Part shown: positions 20,814 to 30,573 of the stretch, in pieces
How positions within the stretch are numbered: the first letter of the stretch is position 1
How the letters are laid out: each line of letters starts with the position of its first letter
From: Microbacterium salsuginis
Lineage (GTDB): Bacteria > Actinomycetota > Actinomycetes > Actinomycetales > Microbacteriaceae
DNA: 64,000 nt
Direction: 5' to 3'
NCBI RefSeq assembly: GCF_012524205.1
Contig: NZ_JABACI010000001.1
Location: 744,001 to 808,000, forward strand
Notes under the pieces: model-generated
The model's input: the letters and a program-made list of their open reading frames with translations, nothing else
The model's database searches: none
What the model was told of the DNA's origin: nothing
Position numbers and translations under genes: made by a program

Positions 20814-22409
20814 ATGACTGCCTACCAAGACGACATCGAAGCCATCCGCGCCCTCCGAGAGCAGCACGGCTCCAGCTGGGCCGGCATCAACCCCGAGTCG
20901 GCCGCCCGCATGCGGGCGCAGAACCGGTTCCGCACGGGACTGGAGATCGCCCAGTACACGGCCGACATCATGCGCCGCGATATGGCCGAATACGACGCCG
21001 ACGCGTCGGTGTACACCCAGTCGCTGGGTGTCTGGCACGGCTTCATCGGGCAGCAGAAGCTGATCTCGATCAAGAAGCACCTCAAGAGCACCGACAAGCG
21101 CTACCTGTACCTGTCGGGGTGGATGGTCGCCGCGCTCCGCTCCGAGTTCGGCCCGCTCCCCGATCAGTCGATGCATGAGAAGACGTCGGTGCCCGCTCTC
21201 ATCGCAGAGCTGTACACGTTCCTCCGCCAGGCCGACGCCCGCGAGCTCGATCTGCTGTTCACGCAGCTCGATCAGGCACGCGCGGCGGGCGACGAGACCG
21301 CGGCCGAGTTCGTGCAGTCCCAGATCGACAACTACGAGACCCACGTGGTGCCGATCATCGCCGACATCGACGCGGGCTTCGGCAATCCCGAGGCCACGTA
21401 TCTTCTCGCCAAGAAGATGATCGAGGCGGGGGCCTGCGCCATCCAGATCGAGAACCAGGTCTCGGATGAGAAGCAGTGCGGCCATCAGGACGGCAAGGTC
21501 ACCGTCCCGCACGAGGACTTCCTCGCCAAGATCAACGCGGTGCGGTACGCGTTCCTCGAGCTCGGCATCGACAACGGCATCATCGTCGCCCGGACGGACT
21601 CGCTCGGTGCGGGACTCACGCAGAAGCTCGCCGTCTCGAACGAGCCCGGCGACCTCGGCGACCAGTACAACGCGTTCCTGGACGTCGAGCAGATCTCCGA
21701 GTCCGAGCTGAAGGACGGCGACGTGGTGATCCGCCGCGAGGGCAAGCTGCTGCGCCCCCGCCGCCTCGCCAGCAATCTGTACCAGTTCCGTCCGGGCACC
21801 GGCGAGGACCGGGTGGTGCTCGACTGCATCACGTCGCTGCAGAACGGCGCCGACCTGCTGTGGATCGAGACCGAGAAGCCGCACGTCGAGCAGATCGCGG
21901 GCATGGTCGACCGCATCCGCGAGGTCATCCCGAACGCGAAGCTCGTCTACAACAACAGCCCGTCGTTCAACTGGACCCTCAACTTCCGCCAGCAGGCCTA
22001 CGACCTGCTCGTGGAGCAGGGCGAGGACGTCTCGACGTACGACCGCAGCGACCTGATGAGTGTCGAATACGACGACACCGAGCTGGCCCGGCTGGCCGAC
22101 GAGAAGATCCGCACGTTCCAGCGTGACGGTTCGGCGCGGGCGGGCATCTTCCACCACCTCATCACGCTGCCGACGTACCACACGGCCGCCCTCTCGACCG
22201 ATGACCTCGCGAAGGGCTACTTCGGCGACGACGGCATGCTGGCCTACGTCAAGGGCGTTCAGCGCCGCGAGATCCGCGGTGGCATCGCCACGGTCAAACA
22301 CCAGAACATGGCAGGAAGCGACCTGGGCGACAACCACAAGGAGTACTTCGCCGGGGACGCGGCCCTCAAGGCCGGCGGCAAGCACAACACGATGAACCAG
22401 TTCGGCTGA
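20814..22409 (+). CDS. aceA: Isocitrate lyase, long Pseudomonas-type
   Basis: A 531-residue isocitrate lyase that splits isocitrate into succinate and glyoxylate. The signature is DEKQCGHQDGK (catalytic Cys near residue 222) rather than the KKCGH of the 430-residue form known from Corynebacterium and E. coli. Long stretches such as VYTQSLGVWHGFIGQQKLIS and KRYLYLSGWMVAALRS match, as recalled, the Pseudomonas aeruginosa 531-residue enzyme. The start at 20814 is supported by AGAAGGAAGATTGAC before the ATG. The long form is unexpected beside an actinobacterial RamB and aceB and may reflect old transfer. Confidence 0.95.
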   Translation: MTAYQDDIEAIRALREQHGSSWAGINPESAARMRAQNRFRTGLEIAQYTADIMRRDMAEYDADASVYTQSLGVWHGFIGQQKLISIKKHLKSTDKRYLYLSGWMVAALRSEFGPLPDQSMHEKTSVPALIAELYTFLRQADARELDLLFTQLDQARAAGDETAAEFVQSQIDNYETHVVPIIADIDAGFGNPEATYLLAKKMIEAGACAIQIENQVSDEKQCGHQDGKVTVPHEDFLAKINAVRYAFLELGIDNGIIVARTDSLGAGLTQKLAVSNEPGDLGDQYNAFLDVEQISESELKDGDVVIRREGKLLRPRRLASNLYQFRPGTGEDRVVLDCITSLQNGADLLWIETEKPHVEQIAGMVDRIREVIPNAKLVYNNSPSFNWTLNFRQQAYDLLVEQGEDVSTYDRSDLMSVEYDDTELARLADEKIRTFQRDGSARAGIFHHLITLPTYHTAALSTDDLAKGYFGDDGMLAYVKGVQRREIRGGIATVKHQNMAGSDLGDNHKEYFAGDAALKAGGKHNTMNQFG

Positions 22410-22420
22410 GTCCCGAGAGA

Positions 22421-22466
22421 ACGGATGCCTCGGGCCCGCGTTTCGACGCCGGCCCGAGGCATCCGT
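22421..22466. terminator. Bidirectional terminator-like hairpin after aceA
   Basis: ACGGATGCCTCGGGCC pairs perfectly over 16 bp with 22451-22466 around a 14-nt loop. It lies between the converging aceA and response-regulator genes. No T-tract is seen, as usual in this DNA. Confidence 0.75.
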
Positions 22467-22469
22467 CGG

Positions 22470-23102
22470 TCACGGCAGCAGGCCGCGCTCCATCGCGAGG
22501 GTGACGGCGCGCGTGCGGTCGGCGACGCCGAGCTTCTCGAACACCTTCAGCAGGTGCGTCTTGACCGTGGACTCGCCGATCCCGAGCGCCGTGGCCACCT
22601 GCTTGTTCGAATGCCCCGCGGCGACGAGGCGCAGCACGTCGGTCTCACGGGCCGTGAGCACGGCGGATGCCTCCGGCCGCCGCATCCGCTCCACGAGACG
22701 CACCGCGACCTGCGGTGACAGGGCGGACTGCCCGGCAGCGACCGACCGGATGCCGGCGACGATCTCGGCCTGCGGTGCGGCCTTGAGAAGGTATCCGGAT
22801 GCGCCGGCCTCGATGGCGGCGAGGATCTGGTCGTCGGTCTCGTAGGTGGTGAGGATCAGCACGCGCGGCGGCGGGTCACCGGCTTCGCCGCCGGTGATGC
22901 GGGCCGTCGCGGCGACCCCGTCGACGACGGGCATCCGCAGGTCCATCAGCACGACATCCGGGCGCGTCGCGGCCGCGAGCCGCACGGCTTCGCCGCCGTC
23001 GGATGCCTCGCCCACCACCTCGAATCCCGGTTCGTCTGAGAGCAGCCCGGCAAGACCGGCGCGCACGACGGGGTGATCGTCGGCGATGAGCAGCCGGATC
23101 AT
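22470..23102 (-). CDS. NarL/LuxR-type response regulator
   Basis: A 210-residue two-component regulator. The receiver domain has the acidic pocket DD in IADDHPVVRAGL, the phospho-acceptor Asp in DVVLMDLRMP (about residue 54) and the Lys in GYLLKAA. The C-terminal LuxR helix-turn-helix reads LTARETDVLRLVAAGHSNKQ. Its ATG overlaps the TGA of the histidine kinase gene upstream. It is the last gene of the ABC-exporter/two-component run, whose genes it may control. Confidence 0.92.
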   Translation of the reverse strand: MIRLLIADDHPVVRAGLAGLLSDEPGFEVVGEASDGGEAVRLAAATRPDVVLMDLRMPVVDGVAATARITGGEAGDPPPRVLILTTYETDDQILAAIEAGASGYLLKAAPQAEIVAGIRSVAAGQSALSPQVAVRLVERMRRPEASAVLTARETDVLRLVAAGHSNKQVATALGIGESTVKTHLLKVFEKLGVADRTRAVTLAMERGLLP

Positions 23103-24370
23103 GCGGTACCTCCAGGGGTCAGCGGTTCGGCCCGATCGGTGATCGTCGCGGCGGGAAGACGCACCTCGAGCTTCGTCCCGGCCTCCGGCGCGGACGAGAC
23201 GGCGAACTCGCCGCGGGCGAGCGTCACCCGCTCGCGCATCCCCTCGAGCCCGAATCCGCGATTCGGCTGCGCAGGGTCGAACCCGCGACCGTCGTCGGCC
23301 ACCGAGAGCTCGGCGGATCCCTCGGCCGACACGGCCACGCGAACGTCGACGCGACCGGCAGCGGCGTGCTTCATCACGTTCGACAGCGCCTCCTGCAGGC
23401 ACCGCAGCAGCACGACCTGCGCCTCGCGGTCGAGATCGCCGACGATGCCGGCCGCGTCGAGGTCGATGCGTGCTGCGCCGTGCGCCCGGAAGCGCTCGAC
23501 GAGCCGCTCGATCGCCGCCTCGAACGCGGGTTCGCGCGGCACCGAAGCCGTGCGCGCCACGAGAGCACGCGCCTCGGCGAGCGCGTCGCGCGCGACCTGC
23601 TCGACCGTCGCGATCGTCGTGGCCGCGGCATCCGGCTGCCCTTCACGCGATTGCCGGCCGGCGCGCTCCGCGAAGATCACGAGGCCCGCGAGGGTCTGCG
23701 CCAGCGTGTCGTGGATGTCGCGGGCCAGACGCTCGCGCTCGGCCGCCGCGCCCCGCTCGCGACTGAGTGCCTCGACCTGGTTCTGCGCGGCGGTCAGCTC
23801 GGCGAGCAGCCGCTCCCTCTCCTCACCCCACTCGGCGATCGACGCGATCCACAGGCCGATCGCGATCGCGAAGACGAGCGAGAACACCCCCGTCGCCCCG
23901 CCCGCGAGCGCGGAGTCGGCGTTCGCACCGTGCCCGAGCCACGTGCCCGTGAACACGCTCGCCGCGATGACGGCAGAACCTCCGATCCCCCGCCGGCGGG
24001 TGTCGCCGACCACCCACACCAGCGGATAGGCCAGGGTCTGCAGCATCGCCATGAACGGCACCGCCGCGGCCCCGACGCCGACCGCGACGGCCGAGACCGC
24101 GAGGAAGACAGGAAAGCGCCACGCGGCGATGGGCCCGATGCCGACGCCGTCACCTCCGCCGAATCCGCTGCCGGCCGCGAGGTCGACCAGAGCCACGCGT
24201 CCGATCGCGGGCCGGCCGGCCACGGCGTAGCCGACCAGGAACAGGGCGACGGCTGCGACGGCGACCATCATGCGGACCGCGTCGTCGGTACGGAAGGGAA
24301 GGAGCAGTCCCGCCAGGATGACGAGCGAGCCGAGCGCGACGACCGTATCCCATCGGCGTCTGCTGAGCAT
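23099..24370 (-). CDS. Membrane histidine kinase (HisKA_3 / DesK-like)
   Basis: A 423-residue sensor kinase. About six hydrophobic segments occupy the first 180 residues, then a short coiled coil leads to the phospho-acceptor box ERERLARDIHDTLAQTLAGL (His near residue 221) and a small HATPase with ADDGRGFDP and GFGLEGMRERV. There is no large extracellular sensor domain, so it probably senses a membrane or intramembrane signal, often linked to a neighbouring ABC exporter. It overlaps the response regulator by 4 bp. Confidence 0.9.
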   Translation of the reverse strand: MLSRRRWDTVVALGSLVILAGLLLPFRTDDAVRMMVAVAAVALFLVGYAVAGRPAIGRVALVDLAAGSGFGGGDGVGIGPIAAWRFPVFLAVSAVAVGVGAAAVPFMAMLQTLAYPLVWVVGDTRRRGIGGSAVIAASVFTGTWLGHGANADSALAGGATGVFSLVFAIAIGLWIASIAEWGEERERLLAELTAAQNQVEALSRERGAAAERERLARDIHDTLAQTLAGLVIFAERAGRQSREGQPDAAATTIATVEQVARDALAEARALVARTASVPREPAFEAAIERLVERFRAHGAARIDLDAAGIVGDLDREAQVVLLRCLQEALSNVMKHAAAGRVDVRVAVSAEGSAELSVADDGRGFDPAQPNRGFGLEGMRERVTLARGEFAVSSAPEAGTKLEVRLPAATITDRAEPLTPGGTA

Positions 24371-24420
24371 GTGTCCTCCTCACCGTTCCCGCCAGGGTAT
24401 GCGGCCCGGCGACGGCCGAG

Positions 24421-25299
24421 CTATGCCGAGCGCCGGATCCAGCGGAAGGTGAGGCGCGAGAGCACGAGTCCGACCACGAGCCAGGCTCCCAGCGCGACGG
24501 CGACGCCGGCGAGGTCCCACGCGCCGTTCTGCTCGAGCACCGCGAACTCGTCGGGCAGGAACACCGCCCGCATGCCCTGCGCCATCCACTTGAGAGGGAA
24601 GATCCCCGCGACGTCCTGCAGCCACTCCGGCAGCTGCGAGAACGTGAGATAGACGCCCGAGATGAACTGCAGGGCGAGGGCGATCGGCACGACCACCGCG
24701 GTCGCGCTCTTGGCCGAACGCGGGACCGACGACAAAGCGACCCCCAGCAGGGCCGACGTCGTGATGCCCAGCACGAACACCCACGCGAACGTCGTCCACG
24801 CGGCAGGATCGGTCGGCAACGGCACTCCCAGCGCCGTGGCGGCGAAGACCAGCAGGAGGGCGGCCTGCAAGGTGCCGGTGACAGCGACCTGGCCGATCTT
24901 GCCCAGGAAGTAGCTGACCGGAGACAGCGGCGTGCCGCCGAGCCGCTTGAGCACGCCCTCTGACCGGTCCACGGCGATGTCCATCGCCAGGTTCTGGAAG
25001 CCCGACAGCAGCATGCCGGCAGCGACCATCCCCGGCAGGAAGATCTGCGCCATCGGGACCGCGGGCACATCAGGGGCGATCTGCACGTCGCCGTCCGCGC
25101 CGAATGCGACGCTGAACAGGCCCAGCATGAAGATCGGGAAGAGGAATGTGAAGAACAGCGTGTCGCCCGATCGGAAGTACTGCAGCAGCTCGAAGCGGGC
25201 ACGCCACACCCCGACGGCGACGACGTTGCGTCGCCGCGAGCGCGGTGCCGCGGGCCGGGTATCGCTTCGGCTCAGGACGCGCGGGTCGGTGACGCTCAT
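24421..25299 (-). CDS. ABC-2 type exporter permease
   Basis: A 292-residue membrane protein of the ABC-2 (DrrB-like) type with six hydrophobic segments. ILPGMVA-like FLPGMVAAGMLLSGF and RSEGVLKRLGGTPLSP are typical of this family. The ATG at 25299 overlaps the stop of the ATPase gene by 4 bp. With the ATPase it forms a drug, lipid or antimicrobial-peptide exporter; the substrate cannot be told from sequence. Confidence 0.88.
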   Translation of the reverse strand: MSVTDPRVLSRSDTRPAAPRSRRRNVVAVGVWRARFELLQYFRSGDTLFFTFLFPIFMLGLFSVAFGADGDVQIAPDVPAVPMAQIFLPGMVAAGMLLSGFQNLAMDIAVDRSEGVLKRLGGTPLSPVSYFLGKIGQVAVTGTLQAALLLVFAATALGVPLPTDPAAWTTFAWVFVLGITTSALLGVALSSVPRSAKSATAVVVPIALALQFISGVYLTFSQLPEWLQDVAGIFPLKWMAQGMRAVFLPDEFAVLEQNGAWDLAGVAVALGAWLVVGLVLSRLTFRWIRRSA

Positions 25300-26171
25300 C
25301 GTGCTGCTCCTTCGGTGACGGCATTGGCTTCGGGTCGGCTGACCAGATCGAGATAGACATCCTCGAGGCTCGGGCGCACGATCTCGAGATCGGCGGGGGC
25401 GCCGCCCAGGCGCGTCGCGAGCGCCGTGGCGAACGCGAACGGATCCGTCGCACGTTCGTGTCGCGGCATCCCTTCCTCGGTCCACCTCACGACCGGCACG
25501 CGCGCAGCCTCGCCTCCGAACCCCTCGATCGGGCCGATCGCACGCAGGCGCCCGCCCGCGATGACGGCGACGCGGTCGGCGAGCTGCGCGGCCTCGTCGA
25601 GGTAGTGCGTCGTCAGAAGAATGGTCGTGCCCTCGGCCTTGAGGCGCCGGATGAGGTCCCAGAACTCCCGTCGCGCCTGTGGATCGAACCCGGTGGTGGG
25701 CTCGTCGAGGAACAGCAGCTCGGGGCGCCCGATGATGCCCAATGCGACGTCGACCCTCCGCTGCTGCCCGCCCGAGAGCTTCGAGACTCGCGTCCTCGCC
25801 TGTGCCTCGAGTCCTACCGCGGCGATCACCTCGTCGACGTCGCGCGGATTCGGGTAGAACCCCGCGAACTGGCGCAGCTGCTCGCGCACGGTCACCGGTC
25901 CTGCCTCGCCCGTGGACTGCAGCACGATGCCGATCCGCGCCTTGTGATCAAGCCCCGCCGTCATGGGATCCACTCCCAGCACCTCGACGTCTCCGCCGGT
26001 GCGGCGGCGGTATCCCTCGAGGATCTCCACGGTGGTGGACTTGCCCGCGCCGTTGGGTCCGAGGAGCGCGAACGTCTCGCCGCGCTCGATGTCGAAGGTC
26101 ACTCCGTCCACGACCGCCCGGTCGCCGTACGTCTTGCGCAGGTTCTGCACCCGCACCGCCTGTGTCTGCAT
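25296..26171 (-). CDS. ABC exporter ATP-binding protein (DrrA-like)
   Basis: A 291-residue ATPase with Walker [10 protein letters not shown], signature [15 protein letters not shown], Walker [11 protein letters not shown] and the H-loop His in LTTHYLDEA. The start at 26171 (MQTQAVRV) is preferred because GGAGGC lies directly upstream; the open frame extends 22 codons further. It heads the leftward run ATPase-permease-kinase-response regulator, a typical self-regulated detoxification module. Confidence 0.9.
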   Translation of the reverse strand: MQTQAVRVQNLRKTYGDRAVVDGVTFDIERGETFALLGPNGAGKSTTVEILEGYRRRTGGDVEVLGVDPMTAGLDHKARIGIVLQSTGEAGPVTVREQLRQFAGFYPNPRDVDEVIAAVGLEAQARTRVSKLSGGQQRRVDVALGIIGRPELLFLDEPTTGFDPQARREFWDLIRRLKAEGTTILLTTHYLDEAAQLADRVAVIAGGRLRAIGPIEGFGGEAARVPVVRWTEEGMPRHERATDPFAFATALATRLGGAPADLEIVRPSLEDVYLDLVSRPEANAVTEGAAR

Positions 26172-26338
26172 GCCTCCAGCCTTGCCGTTGCGGGACGCCG
26201 CGCCCAGCCGTCGTCCGCAGGAGGCGGCATCCCCCATTCGGTGGATGCCGGAGTCGCCTGATCCGTCTCGCGTACCGGGACCACGTGCCCGGAATCGGCA
26301 TGCTCGCGCTGCCGCGCGCCCGGACTACGCTCGAAGGC

Positions 26339-27556
26339 GTGACCGAACGCGCACCGCTCTCCCGCAAGTCCCCTCTCTCCCGAAAGCTCAGTGCCATCGC
26401 GGAGTCGGCGACCCTCAAGGTCGACGCCAAGGCCAAGGCGCTGCAGGCCGCCGGCCGCCCCGTCATCTCCTATGCGGCGGGCGAGCCCGACTTCGCCACG
26501 CCGTCGTTCATTGTGGACGCCGCCGCCGAGGCGCTGCGCGACCCCGCGAACTTCCGCTATACGCCGGCGGCCGGCCTCCCAGTGCTGCGCGAGGCGATCG
26601 CCGCCAAGACGCTCCGCGACTCCGGGCTCGAGATCGACCCGTCGCAGGTCATCGTCACCAACGGCGGCAAGCAGGCCGTCTACCAGGCGTTCCAGACCGT
26701 GCTGAACCCGGGCGACGAGGTGCTGCTGCCGGCGCCGTTCTGGACGACCTATCCCGAGGCGATCGCGCTGGCCGACGGCATCCCCGTCGAGGTCTTCGCC
26801 GGCGCCGATCAGGACTACAAGGTGACCGTCGAGCAGCTCGAGGCGGCACGCACCGACAAGACGACCGCCCTCGTGTTCGTGTCGCCCTCCAACCCGACCG
26901 GCTCGGTGTACACCGCGCAAGAGACGCGCGAGATCGGCGAGTGGGCCGTCGAGCACGGCATCTGGATCATCTCCGACGAGATCTACCAGAACCTCGTCTA
27001 CCAAGGCACGCGCGCCGTCTCGATCGTGGAGGCGGTTCCGGATGCCGCGGCCCAGACGATCCTCGTCAACGGCGTCGCCAAGACCTACGCGATGACCGGG
27101 TGGCGGCTGGGCTGGATGGTGGGGCCGAAGGACGCGATCAAGATCGCCGGCAACCTGCAGTCGCACCTGTGCTCGAACGTCAACAACATCGCTCAGCGCG
27201 CGGCGCTGGCCGCACTCACGGGTCCGCAGGACGAGGCCGAGCAGATGCGCCTCGCCTTCGATCGGCGACGTCGGATCATCGTGGAGGAGCTGTCGAAGAT
27301 CGACGGCGTCACGGTGCCGACCCCGCTGGGCGCGTTCTACGCGTACCCGGATGTGCGAGGCCTCCTCGGCCGCGAGTGGGCCGGGGTCACGCCGACGACG
27401 TCGCTCGAGCTCGCCGACCTGATCCTCGAGAAGGCCGAGGTCGCCGTCGTTCCCGGCGAGGCCTTCGGTCCGTCCGGCTATCTGCGCCTGTCGTACGCTC
27501 TCGGCGACGACGCGCTGCGAGAGGGCGTGCAGCGCCTGCAGCGCCTGTTCTCCTGA
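26339..27556 (+). CDS. aspC: Aspartate/aromatic aminotransferase (class I, PLP)
   Basis: A 405-residue class-I aminotransferase. Visible motifs are YAAGEPDF near the start, [21 protein letters not shown] and the PLP lysine in [17 protein letters not shown]. The GTG at 26339 fits family length; an in-frame ATG at 26300 would add 13 residues. In several Microbacteriaceae this gene stands near tRNA-Trp/secE and murB, so it is a housekeeping landmark here. It converges on an aldehyde dehydrogenase with only 6 bp between stops. Confidence 0.88.
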   Translation: MTERAPLSRKSPLSRKLSAIAESATLKVDAKAKALQAAGRPVISYAAGEPDFATPSFIVDAAAEALRDPANFRYTPAAGLPVLREAIAAKTLRDSGLEIDPSQVIVTNGGKQAVYQAFQTVLNPGDEVLLPAPFWTTYPEAIALADGIPVEVFAGADQDYKVTVEQLEAARTDKTTALVFVSPSNPTGSVYTAQETREIGEWAVEHGIWIISDEIYQNLVYQGTRAVSIVEAVPDAAAQTILVNGVAKTYAMTGWRLGWMVGPKDAIKIAGNLQSHLCSNVNNIAQRAALAALTGPQDEAEQMRLAFDRRRRIIVEELSKIDGVTVPTPLGAFYAYPDVRGLLGREWAGVTPTTSLELADLILEKAEVAVVPGEAFGPSGYLRLSYALGDDALREGVQRLQRLFS

Positions 27557-27562
27557 CCGCGG

Positions 27563-29023
27563 TCAGCGGTAGACGGCCTTGATCTTCACGTAGTTGGCGA
27601 GGGCCTCCGGGCCGTGCTCCCTGCCGAGCCCGGACGCCCGGTATCCGCCGAACGGCGAGCCGATGTCGGGCCGGTACCCGTTGATGCCGATCGTGCCGGT
27701 CTCGATCCGCCGCGCGACGTCGAGTGCTCTCTCATCGTCACCGCTGAACACGGCACCGCCCAGGCCGTAGACCGTGTCGTTGGCGAGATCGACCGCCTCC
27801 TGGTCGGAGCCGTACCCCAAAATCGTCACGACGGGGCCGAACACCTCCTCCTGCGCCAGTGCGTCACGCGGCTCCACGCCCGTCACGACCGTGGGTTCGT
27901 AGAAGTAGCCGTCCAGATCGGGCGCGTCGCGTCCACCGGTCACGATCCGGGCGCCGGCGGCCGCTCCCGCGTCGACCAGGGAGCGCACGCGCGAGCGGAT
28001 GCGCTCGGAGACCAGCGGCCCCTGCTGCGTGGCCTCGTCGAGCGGGTCGCCCAGCACGAGTCCGCGCGCGACGTCGCCGAGACCCTCGGTGAACTCGTCC
28101 AGTCGCGCGTGCGGCACAAGCACACGCGAGAGGAGGAAGCAGGTCTGCCCGCTGTTCATGAACGACAGGCTCTGCAGCTGCGCCAAGGTCTGCGCGGCGT
28201 CGGCGTCGTCCAGCACGATCGCGGCCGACTTGCCGCCGAGCTCGAGGGTGACGGGGATGAGCCGCTCACCGCAGCGCGCGGCGATCGCCCGGCCCGCCGC
28301 GGTCGAGCCCGTGAACGCGATCTTGTCGACGCCCGGGTGGTCCACGAGGGCACGGCCGGTGTCGCGGCCGCCGGTCACGATGTTGATCACGCCCGGGGGC
28401 ATGCCGATCGCGTCCGCCGCGTCGGCGAAGGCCCGCGCATCGAGAGGCGTCTCGCCCGCGGGCTTCACGACCACCGTGCAGCCGACCGCGAGCGCCGGTG
28501 CCAGCTTCGCCGAGAGCAGCGACTGCGGATAGTTCCAGGGCACGATGAGCCCGCACACGCCCACGGGCTCGTGCCGCACGACCGTGCTACCCGGGAACGA
28601 GACGTTCTCGCGGATCTCTTCCGATTCGAAGCCGCGGGCGAGACCGGCGTAGTACCGCAGGTGCGTCGCCGGCACGATTCCGCTCAGCACGCGGGACATC
28701 CCGATCGGCTGACCGTTCTGGGCGGTCACCAGAGCGGCGGTGTCCGCCCCGCGCCGCTCGAGCTCATCGGCCAGCCGCTCCAGCCACGCCGCACGTTCAG
28801 CCGGGCTGAGCCGCGGCCACGGACCGCGGTCGAACGCCGATCGTGCGGCACGCACCGCGGCGTCGACGTCAGCGGCCGAACCGTCCGGCGCGCTCCCGAC
28901 GAGACCGAGGTCGTACGGGTTGCGCACCTCGAGCCGCTCCGATGTCGTGGAGGGGATCCACTCGCCACCGACGTAGAGCGAGTCCGCGCGCACCGCGGCG
29001 GCGGCGGCGATCGATGAGCTCAT
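27563..29023 (-). CDS. Aldehyde dehydrogenase
   Basis: A 486-residue NAD(P) aldehyde dehydrogenase. ELGGKSAAIVLDDAD carries the general-base Glu, and the nucleophilic Cys lies in MNSGQTCFLLSR. The start at 29023 has GGAGGATGCC before the ATG. It lies 39 bp downstream of the CoA-ligase-like gene on the same strand. Together with the upstream IclR regulator it suggests oxidation of an aldehyde to an acid, with the acid or another substrate made into a CoA ester. Substrate unknown. Confidence 0.85.
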   Translation of the reverse strand: MSSSIAAAAAVRADSLYVGGEWIPSTTSERLEVRNPYDLGLVGSAPDGSAADVDAAVRAARSAFDRGPWPRLSPAERAAWLERLADELERRGADTAALVTAQNGQPIGMSRVLSGIVPATHLRYYAGLARGFESEEIRENVSFPGSTVVRHEPVGVCGLIVPWNYPQSLLSAKLAPALAVGCTVVVKPAGETPLDARAFADAADAIGMPPGVINIVTGGRDTGRALVDHPGVDKIAFTGSTAAGRAIAARCGERLIPVTLELGGKSAAIVLDDADAAQTLAQLQSLSFMNSGQTCFLLSRVLVPHARLDEFTEGLGDVARGLVLGDPLDEATQQGPLVSERIRSRVRSLVDAGAAAGARIVTGGRDAPDLDGYFYEPTVVTGVEPRDALAQEEVFGPVVTILGYGSDQEAVDLANDTVYGLGGAVFSGDDERALDVARRIETGTIGINGYRPDIGSPFGGYRASGLGREHGPEALANYVKIKAVYR

Positions 29024-29062
29024 GGCATCCTCCTCATTCGGCGATCCGGCAGGCACCGGCCG

Positions 29063-30421
29063 TCATTCCGCGTCGACGTAGGTGAGAGCGTTCTTGTACT
29101 CGCCCACCGGGATGACGCCGATCGGCACAGGTTCGATCGCGATCCGCACCCGCAGCAGCTGACGGACGGCCTCTTCGGCGGCGGCCAGCTTCTCGGCCGC
29201 GCGCGACGCGTCGGTGTCGTCCCGAAGCTCGACCTGGAGCGGGAGAGGCGTGTCGAAGCGCACTTGGTCCGCCCGCTCCTTGCGGATGCGCATGGCCCCA
29301 GAGAGGTGGTCGGACGCGACATCGAGCACGACGTCTCGGATCGCCGTCGGGTACACGTTCATCGCCTTGAAGATGAGCATGTCGTCGGTGCGGCCGACGC
29401 ATCGCACCGTGGGCGAGGTCCGTCCGCACGCGCATTCCACCGCGGTGACCGTGAGCTGATCGCGCGAGCGGAACCTCACGACCGCGGATGCCTCGCGCGT
29501 GAGCGTCGTATACACCGCCTCACCCGTCGCACCCGGCTCCCACGGCACGTGGGCGAGCGTCTCGGGGTCCACCAGCTCCACCAGGACGTCCGGCGCCGCG
29601 GTGAAGTGCATCCCCTGGCCGACATGGCACTCGGCCCACATGGCGGGCAGCACATCGCCCAGCCCCATGAGCTCGCTCACCCGCGTCGCGCCCCACGCGT
29701 CGAGCATCCCCTGACGGATGTGGGGGACGCCGGCGCCGGGCTCGCCGCCCGCGATGATCGTGCGCACCGAGAGTTCGGTGGCCGGGCGGCCGAGCTCGTC
29801 CTCGCAGCGCCGTGCGAAGTGGGTCACGAACGATGCCGTGCCGACGAGGACGTTCAGCTGCAGCCGCTCGAGCGACAGGGTCATGCGTGAGCTGGTCTGG
29901 CCGCCGATCCATGCGAGCGCCCCGCCCGCTGCGCGGATGCCGTCGGCGTACGGCATGCCGCCCGCCACGATCGCCATGCCCGTCGTGTGCGCCACGCGCG
30001 CGCCGGCGGCGACTCCCGCGGTCCGGTATGCGTTCGCGATGCGCGACGTCCAGCGTTCCAGATCGTTCGGTGTCAGCCCGAAGAACACCGGCGTGCCGGT
30101 CGTGCCGGACGAGCTCGTGAACTGGATCAGCTCCTCCGTCTCGACCAGCTGGAAGTCGCCGAGCGGCCGTCCGGGGCGCTGCTCGGCCTGCGCGGCGCGC
30201 AGGTCCTCCTTCATGGTCATCCGCACGTCGGAGAGGTCGGTCAGCGCCTTGATGGACGCGGGAGCGTCGCGCAGACGCGCGCGCCAGACGTCGTGAGTCC
30301 GCAGGCGGGCCAGCAGATCCGTGAACGCACCCAGTTGCGCCTGCTGGAGCCGGTCCCACGGCATGGTCTCGACCGCCGGGTCGAACAGCACCTCTGCGGG
30401 CGCGACGGTGGGGATCGTCAT
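29063..30421 (-). CDS. Phenylacetate-CoA ligase-like AMP-forming enzyme
   Basis: A 452-residue adenylate-forming enzyme of the PaaK type. The ATP-binding loop is FTSSSGTTGTPVF near residue 103; VRTIIAGGEPGAG, GLGDVLPAMWAEC and the C-terminal GRTDDMLIFKAMNVYPT follow. PaaK-type ligases activate aryl acids to CoA thioesters. It starts the leftward ligase-aldehyde dehydrogenase unit; an IclR-type palindrome lies 96 bp upstream of its ATG. The aryl substrate is a family-based guess. Confidence 0.8.
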   Translation of the reverse strand: MTIPTVAPAEVLFDPAVETMPWDRLQQAQLGAFTDLLARLRTHDVWRARLRDAPASIKALTDLSDVRMTMKEDLRAAQAEQRPGRPLGDFQLVETEELIQFTSSSGTTGTPVFFGLTPNDLERWTSRIANAYRTAGVAAGARVAHTTGMAIVAGGMPYADGIRAAGGALAWIGGQTSSRMTLSLERLQLNVLVGTASFVTHFARRCEDELGRPATELSVRTIIAGGEPGAGVPHIRQGMLDAWGATRVSELMGLGDVLPAMWAECHVGQGMHFTAAPDVLVELVDPETLAHVPWEPGATGEAVYTTLTREASAVVRFRSRDQLTVTAVECACGRTSPTVRCVGRTDDMLIFKAMNVYPTAIRDVVLDVASDHLSGAMRIRKERADQVRFDTPLPLQVELRDDTDASRAAEKLAAAEEAVRQLLRVRIAIEPVPIGVIPVGEYKNALTYVDAE

Positions 30422-30516
30422 CGGTGGGGAACCTCCTGAGCAAGCGATGCGCGGGCCGGGGATGAGGGCCGCGCATCCCCCACTATCGGCGGCTCCGAAA
30501 CGTCCCGGGGCACGAC

Positions 30517-30531
30517 TTCCGCACTGCGGAA
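30517..30531. promoter_or_regulatory. IclR-type operator upstream of the ligase gene
   Basis: TTCCGCACTGCGGAA is a perfect 7+1+7 palindrome between the IclR gene and the CoA-ligase gene. The half-site TTCCGC/GCGGAA recurs at 31454-31468, 50285-50299 and 52218-52232, always near an IclR gene or a likely target. Confidence 0.65.
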
Positions 30532-30573
30532 CAGTCGTTCAGATCGGGGCCGAAGATCCGGAAGACAGGGCGA

